Below, in pieces: positions 52,813 to 61,700 of a DNA stretch of 64,000 bases. Made by a program: the position numbers and the translations under genes. The notes under the pieces are model-generated. The model did no database searches, was not told the DNA's origin, and worked only from the letters and a program-made list of their open reading frames with translations. This DNA comes from an uncultured Draconibacterium sp. (lineage in GTDB: Bacteria; Bacteroidota; Bacteroidia; Bacteroidales; Prolixibacteraceae). The stretch covers positions 179,208 to 243,207 of the forward strand of contig NZ_CAJXTC010000002.1 of assembly GCF_913060805.1 (NCBI RefSeq), in the 5' to 3' direction. The stretch's first letter is position 1. Each line of letters begins with the position of its first letter.

Positions 52813-53565
52813 ATGGTCAATCATCAGGAATCTTCACCGATCAATATAAATCCACCATCGAGGAGTAAAAATGTATTTTCCGACATCAAAAACTTCCTGA
52901 TTAATAAACCCAAAAAGCCGACTTTAATAAAATTCGAATCGGAAGAAAACCGGAAAGAATATAACCGACGGGTGCTGCAACGTGTAGGTATTGATGTGAA
53001 TAAAAACTTTGTTTTAAACGTTCATAAAATTGGCGTGAATGCCCCGGTTAGCTACATATTTAATGAATTATTGAACTGGAACGGAGATTCAACCTGCTGG
53101 CCTAATCACGTAGCCAAAGTTGAACGTATTAATGATGATATTGAGAATATCGAGATTCTTCCGTTTGGCCTAAAAAAGTATCCTTTTGGTTTTAAAAAGA
53201 GCTTTCTGGGGATGAACCTGATTCCTTTGTTCAACCTGCACTCAATCCGGATTAAAAGAACTCCCGACGCTTTTGATTTCGATAACGCCCGTTATTTATT
53301 ATACGATTGCACCGGTGGATATCCGATTGGCATTTTTGTTATGTACGTACGTTCACCCATTGAAGAAATGGGAGAAATTGCCCAATCGCAGTTAATTTTT
53401 GCCGTTAGTTTTAATTTTTACGGAAAAGAAAAAGAGGCTAACAAGCTGGTAAATAAAATTTGGGAAAGTGTGCATAACCGGGTGACATCAAACGTTTTAA
53501 ATAGGGTTAAACAGTTAAGTGAGTGGCGATTGGAAAAAATGGTTAACGATACGGAGTATCTATAA
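52813..53565 (+). CDS. Conserved protein of unknown function
   Basis: The 250-residue soluble protein has no recognised family. A block around LNVHKIGVNAPVSYIFNEL and WNGDSTCWPNHVAKVE near residues 72-105 and a later YDCTGGYPIGIFVMYV resemble START/SRPBCC-type lipid- or polyketide-binding domains. It is convergent with the FAD oxidoreductase, 20 nt away. The context suggests lipid or pigment handling, but that is inference. Confidence 0.55.
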   Translation: MVNHQESSPININPPSRSKNVFSDIKNFLINKPKKPTLIKFESEENRKEYNRRVLQRVGIDVNKNFVLNVHKIGVNAPVSYIFNELLNWNGDSTCWPNHVAKVERINDDIENIEILPFGLKKYPFGFKKSFLGMNLIPLFNLHSIRIKRTPDAFDFDNARYLLYDCTGGYPIGIFVMYVRSPIEEMGEIAQSQLIFAVSFNFYGKEKEANKLVNKIWESVHNRVTSNVLNRVKQLSEWRLEKMVNDTEYL

Positions 53566-53585
53566 CCAAGCACCCTCCAAACGAA

Positions 53586-54938
53586 TTACTTTTCAATCCC
53601 TTTTTCAGGTCGGTGAAATATTCCATTCACGGTATTTGCCAGTAATAACACTATTGTTGCCGGATGCAATACCCGCCTCAAAATATCGGTGTACGGCGCA
53701 CTTCCGGTAAAGGTGTCCCATAAAACCGAACTCATTCTTCTTTTGTCGTTTACCTTCTCCTGTTCGTTTACAACCATCCGAAATATTCCATTTTTCAGCG
53801 CCGAAGATCTTTGAATGATCGTGGTAACCCAAAAAATAAATTTGCCAATGGCATTGTCTCTGTTTAATCGACTGCACTCCGGTTGATAATGTTTTTTGAA
53901 ATCAGCTTCCGAAACCCCTTTGAACAGCGCTGTTTTCGCGGCCGCTTTGGCAGTTATATAAGCTGCGCCAATTCCGTTCTTGTATAATTTTGATGATGCA
54001 GAGTCGCCGATCAGCACCACCCGATCAGAATAAGCATAATGCGCGTTTTTTATATTTATACCCGGAAAACACTGGCAGGGTGTAATTTTGTCGATATCCA
54101 GTCCTTTGGGAAAACATCGTTGAACAGCCTCGCTGTTTAAAAAGCTGTCAACTATTTCTCCGGTAATCTGCTTGCCCAATAAAACCAGTGTAACATATTG
54201 CCCTTTAGGAATTAGTGCACCAAATTTTATGTTTTTCAGGTTCAGAAGAAATACGTGCATCGAATTCCCAAAATATTGATTGATCAATTCGTTCCCCAGT
54301 TTAAATTCGCAGATATAAGTTCTTGTGGTTACAGGCGGAATAAAGGCCGGAGTAACTTTTTTAAACATGGAAAATGACCGGGGATTTAATCCCACCGAGC
54401 CAATAACAAGATCGTAACTTATTGAATTTGTTTTTGTTTGAACATCAACACCCGATTCATTGCGTTCAAGGCTAATAACCTTTTCATAAATCGTATTTAC
54501 TCCTTTCTTTTGGCAGAGTTCCAATAAATAATTGTCGAAACTAACTGAATCGATGTTATCGCTTCCCAACGGTCCAAATCCCCTGAACATGGAAGCGATT
54601 TTTTGCTCTTTTAGTGGAGTTTGAATCAAAGTAGCACCTTGCTCCATGTGCAATTTATACGACTCAATTCCGCGCCGGATAACATTCGATGGAAGCACAA
54701 TCCCATCGGTGGATAAAGCCTGAACCAATGATTCGGAAACTATTCCGCCACAACGGTTACAGCCTGCCGGACCGGCTACATGAAAATTCTTTGCTTCATA
54801 AATATCTATCTGGATGTTGATTCCTCTTTGTTCGGCAAAATCGAGAGCGAAGTAAGAAAAAAAACTTCCGGCCGGGCCGCCGCCAATAACAGCAATTTTA
54901 GAGCCATTACCGATTTTAAAGTTTTTGTTTTTTTTCAC
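53586..54938 (-). CDS. FAD-dependent oxidoreductase, geranylgeranyl-reductase-like
   Basis: The 450-residue flavoprotein begins with the GGGPAGSFFSYFAL dinucleotide-binding motif at about residues 18-31, then an unusual GPAGCNRCGGIVSE block with two Cys near 57-70, and the GDSASSKLYKNGIG FAD pyrophosphate motif near 312. This order is that of the geranylgeranyl/lycopene cyclase-like reductases in the PHBH superfamily. The substrate is unknown; a lipid or isoprenoid double bond is the usual one. The C-terminal ~40 residues are hydrophobic and may bind a membrane. Confidence 0.82.
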   Translation of the reverse strand: MKKNKNFKIGNGSKIAVIGGGPAGSFFSYFALDFAEQRGINIQIDIYEAKNFHVAGPAGCNRCGGIVSESLVQALSTDGIVLPSNVIRRGIESYKLHMEQGATLIQTPLKEQKIASMFRGFGPLGSDNIDSVSFDNYLLELCQKKGVNTIYEKVISLERNESGVDVQTKTNSISYDLVIGSVGLNPRSFSMFKKVTPAFIPPVTTRTYICEFKLGNELINQYFGNSMHVFLLNLKNIKFGALIPKGQYVTLVLLGKQITGEIVDSFLNSEAVQRCFPKGLDIDKITPCQCFPGINIKNAHYAYSDRVVLIGDSASSKLYKNGIGAAYITAKAAAKTALFKGVSEADFKKHYQPECSRLNRDNAIGKFIFWVTTIIQRSSALKNGIFRMVVNEQEKVNDKRRMSSVLWDTFTGSAPYTDILRRVLHPATIVLLLANTVNGIFHRPEKGIEK

Positions 54939-55227
54939 TTTCTCCAGGTTTAGTTTTACACAAAAAACAAGTGCGAGGGAAAAGTTTTCTCAAAAGTATT
55001 GGAGGGAAACCGGTTAATAATTTGAACTGCCAATGAATCTGAGTCCGGTATTTTATGTGATTTATACCTTTTAAACTCAGTAAAGGTTACAATCTATCCG
55101 ATTACGCTAGTAGGGCTTCATGTGTCGGTGTAATAATTTGTGATTCGTTTTAGTTCATCGAATGGTTTGATAATAGAAAAAATCCATGTTCTTTTGTTGC
55201 AGATACTTTTTTAGTAGCAGGATTAAG

Positions 55228-55644
55228 ATGAGACTTTCGGAAACACAAAAAGACCAAATATTAAACGAATTAAAAATTTCATCCATTCGCAGTAGCGGCC
55301 CCGGCGGCCAGAATGTGAACAAGGTAAACACGAAAATTGAGCTGCGTTTTAACCTGAATGACACCGCTGTTTTTTCCGAATCTCAAAAAGAAAGGCTGGA
55401 CATTAAATTAAAGAATCGAATAAATTCAGATGGAGTAATTGTGCTTTTCGAAAGCAGCGAACGCAGCCAGTTAAAAAACAAACAGCAAGCCTTCGTTAAA
55501 CTCATCGACCTGATTGAAAAGGCTTTAACTCCTGTTAAACGCCGAGTAAAAACAAAACCCACAATTTCGTCGAAATTAAAACGGCTGGAGAAGAAAAAAC
55601 AACAATCAACTAAAAAACAGTTACGCCAACGGCCTGATTTGTAA
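55228..55644 (+). CDS. arfB: Alternative ribosome-rescue factor ArfB (aminoacyl-tRNA hydrolase)
   Basis: Starting at the ATG of MRLSETQKDQ the product has 138 residues, the normal length; a frame 14 codons longer begins with an odd Cys-rich stretch and is rejected. The SGPGGQNVNKVNTKIELRF block contains the catalytic GGQ at residues 26-28. The C-terminal basic tail (KRLEKKKQQSTKKQLRQRPDL) enters the empty mRNA channel of stalled ribosomes. It hydrolyses peptidyl-tRNA on non-stop ribosomes. Confidence 0.92.
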   Translation: MRLSETQKDQILNELKISSIRSSGPGGQNVNKVNTKIELRFNLNDTAVFSESQKERLDIKLKNRINSDGVIVLFESSERSQLKNKQQAFVKLIDLIEKALTPVKRRVKTKPTISSKLKRLEKKKQQSTKKQLRQRPDL

Positions 55645-55782
55645 TCGAAAAATTGAAGACCTGTTAAATTGCTAAACTGATAAATTGTAAAGCGGCTTCA
55701 TTCATTTCGTTTAATTTAATTGGTCATTCGCCAATCTCCAAGTATTTTTTGTTTCTTTGCTCCTCGATTTTGAAAATTAAAT

Positions 55783-56304
55783 ATGCAGGATATTTTAGAG
55801 AAAACAGGTAACGCAATCAGGAATTTCATCGACTGGTTCTATTTTCCATTTCTGCATTTTCTTCCCCGCGAGATTTTTCGTTATGCTGCCACCGGCGGAT
55901 CAAATACAACTTTAGACATTATCCTGTATTTTATTTTCTATCGTTTTATTCTGAAAATGCAGATCGTCGACCTTGGTTTTGTAGCAATCAGCCCGCATAT
56001 TGCAGCGTTTATGATGGTTTTCCCCATCACTTTCGCAACCGGGTTCTTCCTGGCAAAATATGTAACTTTTTCTTCTTCAGTAATTAAAGGACGAATTCAA
56101 TTGTTTCGCTACCTGCTTTCCGTTAGTGGATCAATTCTGCTGAACTACATTTTTCTGAAATTCTTTGTAGAATATTGCGGCTTGTACGCCACGCTGTCGA
56201 AAATTATAACTACCATAATGGTAATTGTTTACAGCTACCTGATGCAGCGTTATTTTACGTTTAAAACCGGCAAAAGACTGCTGCCTGCCCGAAATCGTTT
56301 GTAA
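55783..56304 (+). CDS. GtrA-family membrane protein
   Basis: The 173-residue protein has four membrane helices and the GtrA family outline (FFRYAATGGSNTTLDIILYF at the start, FATGFFLAKYVTFS in the middle, YSYLMQRYFTFKTGK at the end). GtrA proteins move lipid-linked sugars across the inner membrane or assist surface glycan synthesis. It stands 138 nt after arfB and just before the CPBP gene. Confidence 0.88.
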   Translation: MQDILEKTGNAIRNFIDWFYFPFLHFLPREIFRYAATGGSNTTLDIILYFIFYRFILKMQIVDLGFVAISPHIAAFMMVFPITFATGFFLAKYVTFSSSVIKGRIQLFRYLLSVSGSILLNYIFLKFFVEYCGLYATLSKIITTIMVIVYSYLMQRYFTFKTGKRLLPARNRL

Positions 56305-56358
56305 ATATTTTCTCAGAGCTACATTAATTATTCGGATTGTACTATATTTATTAGCCGT

Positions 56359-57174
56359 ATGGAAGAGTACCGCGTTAAATATTATCCAACCATTTTACAG
56401 GGCATTCACCTTGTAATTCTTTATATTTTTATTCAAACCGTAGTTGATTTTCCCTTGGCGGTTATCGATTATTATAAAGGCACTGAATACCTGTATAATC
56501 CTATCAAGAAAATTGCGCTTGGCGTTGGTTCGGTGGTGTTTATTCTTTACTACGGAATTAGAAAAGCCAAAGCACCTGTTTTGGAGATTTTCCCGTTCAA
56601 ACTTTTTAATCCGCTGGTATTTATTCCGGTCGTAACATTTCTTTGGGGTGCACATAACATTCTCGAAGACGTGAATATCTGGGTAGAAAAAATGTTGCCC
56701 GCCCCACCCTGGTTTTGGGAACTTTTCGACCGTATTTTTGAAGGCGATTATGGTTTTATGGGCGCTTTTCTGAAAGTGGCAGTTGTAGCTCCAATTATTG
56801 AAGAGCTGATATTCAGAGGTCTTATTTTTAATGGTTTCCGAAAGAATTACAATGGTTTTGTTGCCGTATTTATGTCAGCACTTTTGTTCTCGTTGTTTCA
56901 CCTGAATCCATGGCAAATGCCGGCTACTTTTCTGCTTGGGCTGCTACTTGGCTGGTTAATGTTGCGCACCAATAATATTTTAGTGGCAATTATCGGGCAC
57001 TCCATAAATAACGCGATGGTGTTGCTATCCGTAACTTACTGGCAACAAATTCGCGAATCTTCCATCTACCTTTTAGAGCGTACAAACCTCTTGCTGCTTA
57101 GTGCATTTGTAATGGCGCTTTCAATCGTGATCATGTATTTTACAAGTATTCCGTGGTTTGGCAAACGCCGATAA
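56359..57174 (+). CDS. CPBP-family intramembrane metalloprotease
   Basis: The 271-residue protein has about seven membrane helices and the CPBP motifs APIIEELIFRGLIFNGFR (EExxxR), LLFSLFHLNPWQMP and IIGHSINNAM. It belongs to the Abi/CAAX protease family; substrate unknown. It follows the GtrA gene by 54 nt and precedes a DUF456 gene. Confidence 0.88.
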   Translation: MEEYRVKYYPTILQGIHLVILYIFIQTVVDFPLAVIDYYKGTEYLYNPIKKIALGVGSVVFILYYGIRKAKAPVLEIFPFKLFNPLVFIPVVTFLWGAHNILEDVNIWVEKMLPAPPWFWELFDRIFEGDYGFMGAFLKVAVVAPIIEELIFRGLIFNGFRKNYNGFVAVFMSALLFSLFHLNPWQMPATFLLGLLLGWLMLRTNNILVAIIGHSINNAMVLLSVTYWQQIRESSIYLLERTNLLLLSAFVMALSIVIMYFTSIPWFGKRR

Positions 57175-57251
57175 TTAACGCCTGTTCACCGAAAATATTC
57201 AACCCGAAAAAATGATAACACTATTTTTACGCCCGTAACTAATTATAAAAT

Positions 57252-57731
57252 ATGGACATTCTATTAATCGTTTTAGGAGCAATTTTTATTATCAGCGGAG
57301 TTTTAGGTTGCGTTTTGCCCATTATTCCCGGACCGCCTTTAAGTTATATCGGTCTTTTGCTGCTGCATTTTACCGAACGCTACCAATTCTCTTCAAAATT
57401 TCTGATCATTTGGGCCATTATAACCGTTGTAGTTTATGCGCTCGATTATTTGATACCTGCGTGGGGAACCAAAAAGTTCGGAGGCAGTAAACGCGGCGTT
57501 TGGGGCAGCATTATCGGTTTGGTAATAGGAATGTTCTTCTTCCCTCCTTTTGGCATAATAATCGGCCCTTTTGTTGGCGCTGTAGTTGGCGAACTTACTG
57601 CCGGAAAAGATTCGGGAGCTGCCTTAAAATCAGGTTTCGGATCGTTTATGGGATTTTTGGCAGGAACATTGCTGAAACTTATTGCATCGGGAATGATGAC
57701 CTGGTATTTCGTAAAAGAAATGATTGTTTAA
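57252..57731 (+). CDS. DUF456 membrane protein
   Basis: The 159-residue protein has three to four hydrophobic segments and glycine-rich loops (GCVLPIIPGPPLSYIGLL near residue 20, GAVVGELTAGKDSGAALKSGFGSF near 115) that define DUF456. The function is unknown. It may share a transcript with the CPBP gene. Confidence 0.85.
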   Translation: MDILLIVLGAIFIISGVLGCVLPIIPGPPLSYIGLLLLHFTERYQFSSKFLIIWAIITVVVYALDYLIPAWGTKKFGGSKRGVWGSIIGLVIGMFFFPPFGIIIGPFVGAVVGELTAGKDSGAALKSGFGSFMGFLAGTLLKLIASGMMTWYFVKEMIV

Positions 57732-57813
57732 TTATTTACACTATAAACAAAGCCTCGTTTATAATATTTTCATTTCAATTGAGTTTGATAATGAAGGGCA
57801 ATGTTTTTAATAA

Positions 57814-57821
57814 TACTTTTG
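57814..57821 (+). promoter_or_regulatory. Candidate -7 element just before the PBP1A start
   Basis: TACTTTTG fits TAnnTTTG and lies only 4 nt before the GTG start codon at 57826. If used, the transcript would have almost no 5' untranslated region. Confidence 0.4.
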
Positions 57822-57825
57822 TCGC

Positions 57826-60204
57826 GTGGCAAAAAAGACAACAAATACAACTTCCCGGACCAAAAAGCCGGTGAAAAGAAAAAAAAGCAAATCGAAGAAA
57901 ACAGGTAAAAAATATCCGCTGCTAAGCTTTATTTTTAAGGCCGGAGTAGTACTCTTTTTATTTGGGTGTTTATTCTTTATCCTCGTCTTCCTGGGCGTTT
58001 TGGGCCCGGTTCCGTCAAAATCACAGTTACATCAGATCAACAACCCGCTGGCTTCGGAAGTATATTCTGTCGACGGAAAAATACTTGGCCGTTATTACGT
58101 TGAAAACCGTAGTTATGCCACATTCGATGAAATTTCGCCTAACGTAATAAATGCACTTATTGCTACCGAAGATGCCCGCTTTTACGAGCATCGCGGAATT
58201 GACGAAATTGCATTGGCAAGGGTACTTTTTAAGTCGATTATTTTGCGTAACGATGCTGCCGGAGGCGGAAGTACCATTAGCCAGCAAATTGCCAAGAACC
58301 TCTTCCCTCGGGTTGATTACGGACCATTTTCGATGCCGGTAAATAAGCTGCGCGAAGCAATTATTGCTTATCGTTTAGAACGGATTTATAACAAACAGGA
58401 GATTCTGGCTTTATACCTGAACACGGTTTCATTTGCTGAAAACATTTTTGGTATCGAAGTAGCAGCAGAGCGTTTCTTTTCCAAATCACCTAAAAGTTTG
58501 GATGTACATGAAGCCGCAGTGATCGTTGGAATGTTAAAAGCCAATAACTATTACAATCCGCGCACGCATCCCGATCGTGCTTTGGGTCGCCGTAATGTGG
58601 TGATCGACCTGATGGTGAAAAATAATTACCTGAATGCCGCTGATGCTGAGAAATACAAGGAAAAACCTTTGGGATTGCATTATCGGTTAATTTCCTATAA
58701 TCAGGGACCTGCACCCTATTTTCTTGAGCGTTTAAAGCCCGAATTACTGGATTGGTGCGAAGACAACGTAAACGAAAACGGCGAACCATATAATCTCTAT
58801 ACTGACGGGTTGAAGATTACCACAAGCATCGATTATAATCTTCAGCGTTATGCACAGCAGTCGGTAAAAGAGTACATGCAAAACCTGCAAAAGGTATTCG
58901 ATAACCACTGGAAATCGAGAGATATTTTCAGAGAGAATCCGGAGGTGTTAAAAAGTGCCATACAAAATCAGAACACCAGTGGCGCCAATTATTCCGAAGA
59001 GCTAAAAAAATATTCAGAAAAAACACATGCCTCGTTATTTACCTGGGACGGCGTTGAAAATGTGGAGGTTTCGCGCCTCGATTCATTAAAGCATTACCTG
59101 AAAATGCTGAATGCCGGTTTCATTGCCATCGACCCACACAGTTCGCACTTAAAAGCTTGGGTGGGCGGAATTGATTACCGCTTTTTTAAATACGACCACG
59201 TAACTGCACCGCGACAAACCGGATCAACATTTAAACCGTTTGTGTACCTGGCAGCTTTGGAAGAAGATATTTCGGCAGATACCTATTTTGTAAATCAATA
59301 CAAGGTTTACGAGGAATATAAAGATTGGGCACCGCGGAACTCGCACAACGAATATGGTGGCTACTACTCGATGAAAGGAGCTTTGGCAAAATCGTTAAAT
59401 ACCGTTTCGGTTGATGTATTATTGGAAGCCGGAATTGATGAAACCATTGATATTGCACGAGATTTGGGAATTTCTGCTGACCTGCCCGATTATCCATCTC
59501 TGGCATTGGGAGTGGCTTCAGTATCGCTAAAAGAGATGGTTGAGGCTTTTGCAGGCATTGTAAACGATGGCAAACCGGTACAAGCGAATTACCTGTTGCA
59601 AATCGCTGATAAGAACGGAAAAGTCCTGGAAACTTTCAATTATGATTTGCCTTACGAGCCGGTTGTGTCGCCTGAAAATTGCCGGGCCGTAATTAATATG
59701 ATGGAAGCCGTTGTTGACGGTGGTACAGGACGAGGTATCCGCACCATTTACAAAGTGCCGGGCGAGTTTGCCGGGAAAACAGGTACTACTCAAAACAACT
59801 CCGATGGTTGGTTTATCGGCCTCACGCCCGAGCTGGTAACCGGTTGTTGGGTAGGTGCCGACGATCCGCGTGTACATTTCCGCACAACAACATACGGACA
59901 AGGTGCGTACATGGCTTTGCCAATTGTAGGAAAGTTCTTTTATAAAACGTACCGCGACAAAAAATTTGAGCACCTGAAATACAGCACTTTCCCTGATCCG
60001 GAGCCGGAATTACTGGCCATGCTAAACGAACCGGAATACAAAGAAGTGCTGGATATTGAAAAACACGGATTTAACTTTGCCAGCATTTTCGGTAAGAAAG
60101 AGGCGGAAAACCTGAAAGACCGTCCGGATGTAAAAGCAGAAGACAAAGAAAAAGGCCAGCTTTGGAGAAAAATCAAAGGTATTTTTCGTAAAAAAGATAA
60201 GTAG
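57826..60204 (+). CDS. Bifunctional penicillin-binding protein 1A
   Basis: The 792-residue class A PBP starts at a GTG. No in-frame ATG exists until well inside the transglycosylase domain, and a stop lies 15 nt upstream of the GTG. A lysine-rich start is followed by one membrane helix (about 31-55). The GT51 glycosyltransferase has EDARFYEHRGID at about 113-124 and GGSTISQQIAKNLF. The transpeptidase has STFK in TGSTFKPFVY, KSLN (SxN), and KTGTT. It polymerises and crosslinks peptidoglycan in the periplasm. It is convergent with trmO, 5 nt away. Confidence 0.95.
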   Translation: MAKKTTNTTSRTKKPVKRKKSKSKKTGKKYPLLSFIFKAGVVLFLFGCLFFILVFLGVLGPVPSKSQLHQINNPLASEVYSVDGKILGRYYVENRSYATFDEISPNVINALIATEDARFYEHRGIDEIALARVLFKSIILRNDAAGGGSTISQQIAKNLFPRVDYGPFSMPVNKLREAIIAYRLERIYNKQEILALYLNTVSFAENIFGIEVAAERFFSKSPKSLDVHEAAVIVGMLKANNYYNPRTHPDRALGRRNVVIDLMVKNNYLNAADAEKYKEKPLGLHYRLISYNQGPAPYFLERLKPELLDWCEDNVNENGEPYNLYTDGLKITTSIDYNLQRYAQQSVKEYMQNLQKVFDNHWKSRDIFRENPEVLKSAIQNQNTSGANYSEELKKYSEKTHASLFTWDGVENVEVSRLDSLKHYLKMLNAGFIAIDPHSSHLKAWVGGIDYRFFKYDHVTAPRQTGSTFKPFVYLAALEEDISADTYFVNQYKVYEEYKDWAPRNSHNEYGGYYSMKGALAKSLNTVSVDVLLEAGIDETIDIARDLGISADLPDYPSLALGVASVSLKEMVEAFAGIVNDGKPVQANYLLQIADKNGKVLETFNYDLPYEPVVSPENCRAVINMMEAVVDGGTGRGIRTIYKVPGEFAGKTGTTQNNSDGWFIGLTPELVTGCWVGADDPRVHFRTTTYGQGAYMALPIVGKFFYKTYRDKKFEHLKYSTFPDPEPELLAMLNEPEYKEVLDIEKHGFNFASIFGKKEAENLKDRPDVKAEDKEKGQLWRKIKGIFRKKDK

Positions 60205-60209
60205 TAAAA

Positions 60210-60704
60210 TTACGCAAAGCGATCATCGGAACGATGTTTGGTTGGCAGATCTTCATCTTTTGAATCGAGCCAGCCACTAACGGCATCGGGCCGGTTATCC
60301 ACTTGCCGGAAAAACGGTTTAATATCGATCAGTGGCGTTCCGTCCAACATATCGGCACCTTTAAACCATATTTTGTTTCCTTCAATTTTTATCAATTCAA
60401 CCGTTGACAGGCCAATTGGCGACGGGCGTTTTGGTGATCGTGTGGCAAAAACACCGTGCTCTTTGTCGTCCATAAAAGGTTTTACTTTTAGTTTATAACC
60501 GTCAACCAAATGAAGATGGTAAAGCAAAATCAGATTCGAAAAACCTTCGAGCCCTTCCAAAGCCGCAGTTAAATGCGATTCCAACTCAATGATTCCGGTG
60601 TACTCTTTTGCTCCAACCGACTGAATTGGTATGTTGGCGATGGTTTTATGTGGTGTTGAAATTGTGCCGATTTTACTCAATTCCACTTTTTCTAATTCTT
60701 TCAT
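60210..60704 (-). CDS. trmO: tRNA (adenine(37)-N6)-methyltransferase TrmO
   Basis: The 164-residue protein has the TsaA/TrmO beta-barrel motifs: the start VELSKIGTISTPHK, FSNLILLYHLHLVDG, GVFATRSPKRPSPIGLSTVELI and DGTPLIDIKPF. It N6-methylates threonylcarbamoyladenosine 37 in some tRNAs using SAM. The C-terminal domain seen in longer forms is absent, as is normal for short versions. It lies next to tRNA-Pro but reads away from it. Confidence 0.9.
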   Translation of the reverse strand: MKELEKVELSKIGTISTPHKTIANIPIQSVGAKEYTGIIELESHLTAALEGLEGFSNLILLYHLHLVDGYKLKVKPFMDDKEHGVFATRSPKRPSPIGLSTVELIKIEGNKIWFKGADMLDGTPLIDIKPFFRQVDNRPDAVSGWLDSKDEDLPTKHRSDDRFA

Positions 60705-60822
60705 AATCTGTCTTTTGAACTGATGCTCAAAATAATAAATAAAACCGACGTAGTTGTTGCTAATTTTTTCTTTTCTGTTGGCTAAAATTTTTTTAATTTT
60801 TACTTAAATTAGCATCCTTATT

Positions 60823-60896
60823 CGGGATGTAGCGCAGTCCGGTAGCGTACGTCGTTCGGGACGACGGGGTCGCAGGTTCAAATCCTGTCATCCCGA
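60823..60896 (+). tRNA. tRNA-Pro (CGG)
   Basis: The 74-nt cloverleaf has acceptor CGGGATG/CATCCCG, D stem GCGC/GCGT, anticodon stem CGTCG/CGACG with loop TTCGGGA (anticodon CGG), variable GGGTC, T stem GCAGG/CCTGT with loop TTCAAAT, and discriminator A. No CCA is encoded. Confidence 0.97.
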
Positions 60897-60904
60897 CAAA
60901 GCTG

Positions 60905-60936
60905 AAAGCCTTTCGCAATAGCGGATGGCTTTTTTG
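60905..60936 (+). terminator. Terminator after tRNA-Pro
   Basis: AAAGCC pairs with GGCTTT and is followed by TTTTT, 9 nt after the tRNA. Confidence 0.75.
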
Positions 60937-61127
60937 TTTTGGTTTGAAGGGAAATTTATTTCACTGAAAGTAAAAACAAAAAGGACTGAACGAGCAAAGC
61001 GAGTAAGGCTTTTGGCTTTGAGCATCCCTCCCCAATTAGGATTCATTGTCAAATAAATCCCTCCATCTTTCAAATAAACAAGCAGCATTAAATTCACTAC
61101 AAAAAACCACCCAAAATGGGACCGATC

Positions 61128-61164
61128 CGGTGACCTCTGAAATTTCCAAGCATAGAGGTCACCG
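61128..61164. repeat. 11-bp perfect inverted repeat
   Basis: CGGTGACCTCT (61128-61138) is the reverse complement of AGAGGTCACCG (61154-61164) with a 15-nt loop. No T-run follows. It lies between tRNA-Pro and a terminator and may be an operator or part of an old element. Confidence 0.75.
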
Positions 61165-61173
61165 CGATACCAT

Positions 61174-61212
61174 AAAAAAAGAGGATCAACATCTTGTCAA
61201 TCCTCTTTTTTA
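61174..61212 (-). terminator. Terminator of the Spy/DUF4890-like gene
   Basis: AAAAAAAGAGGAT pairs with ATCCTCTTTTTTA around a 13-nt loop, with T-runs on the minus strand, just past the stop of the gene at 61228. Confidence 0.9.
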
Positions 61213-61227
61213 TATTCTTTTTCAACG

Positions 61228-61623
61228 CTATTGTCCGCCACCACCAGCGGCTCCTCTTCTTCTGTTGGCTCTTCTTTCTTCCATCAATTTCTCATACTTT
61301 GCGAACTGCTCTTCAGTCAGGATTTTCTTAATTTCTTTCTGTTGATCTTCTCGCATTGCAGTCATTTTCTCCCGCATTTTAGTACGGTCTTCTTCACCAC
61401 TCATTTCCTGGCGCATAGTTCCCATCTCTTTGTAGGAGGCCAGCAGTACCTTCTCCATTTTTTCGGCCTGAGTGTCGTTCAATTCCAGATCGGTTTTAAA
61501 CTGCTCTGTTTGTCTTTTTGCCATTTCCTCCGGGTCGAACTGACGCTGTCCTCCCCTGTTTTGAGCCATTGCCATTGTTGTTCCAACCAGAACAACTACC
61601 AATAAAAATGCTAATCTTTTCAT
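61228..61623 (-). CDS. Secreted Spy/DUF4890-like helical protein
   Basis: The 131-residue protein has a signal peptide (about 1-20, ending AMAQ) and a charged, all-helical body with heptad patterns (MAKRQTEQFKTDLELNDTQ, MREKMTAMREDQQKEIKKIL). An Arg- and Gly-rich tail (NRRRGAAGGGGQ) ends it. It resembles DUF4890 and Spy/CpxP-like periplasmic proteins. A role in envelope stress is possible but not shown. Confidence 0.8.
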   Translation of the reverse strand: MKRLAFLLVVVLVGTTMAMAQNRGGQRQFDPEEMAKRQTEQFKTDLELNDTQAEKMEKVLLASYKEMGTMRQEMSGEEDRTKMREKMTAMREDQQKEIKKILTEEQFAKYEKLMEERRANRRRGAAGGGGQ

Positions 61624-61700
61624 GCTATCTGTTTTTAATTCTAAAAATCAACAGATTAGACTGCATCTCAGCGGTTTAGTTTAATCGTCGGGAGACGGGA

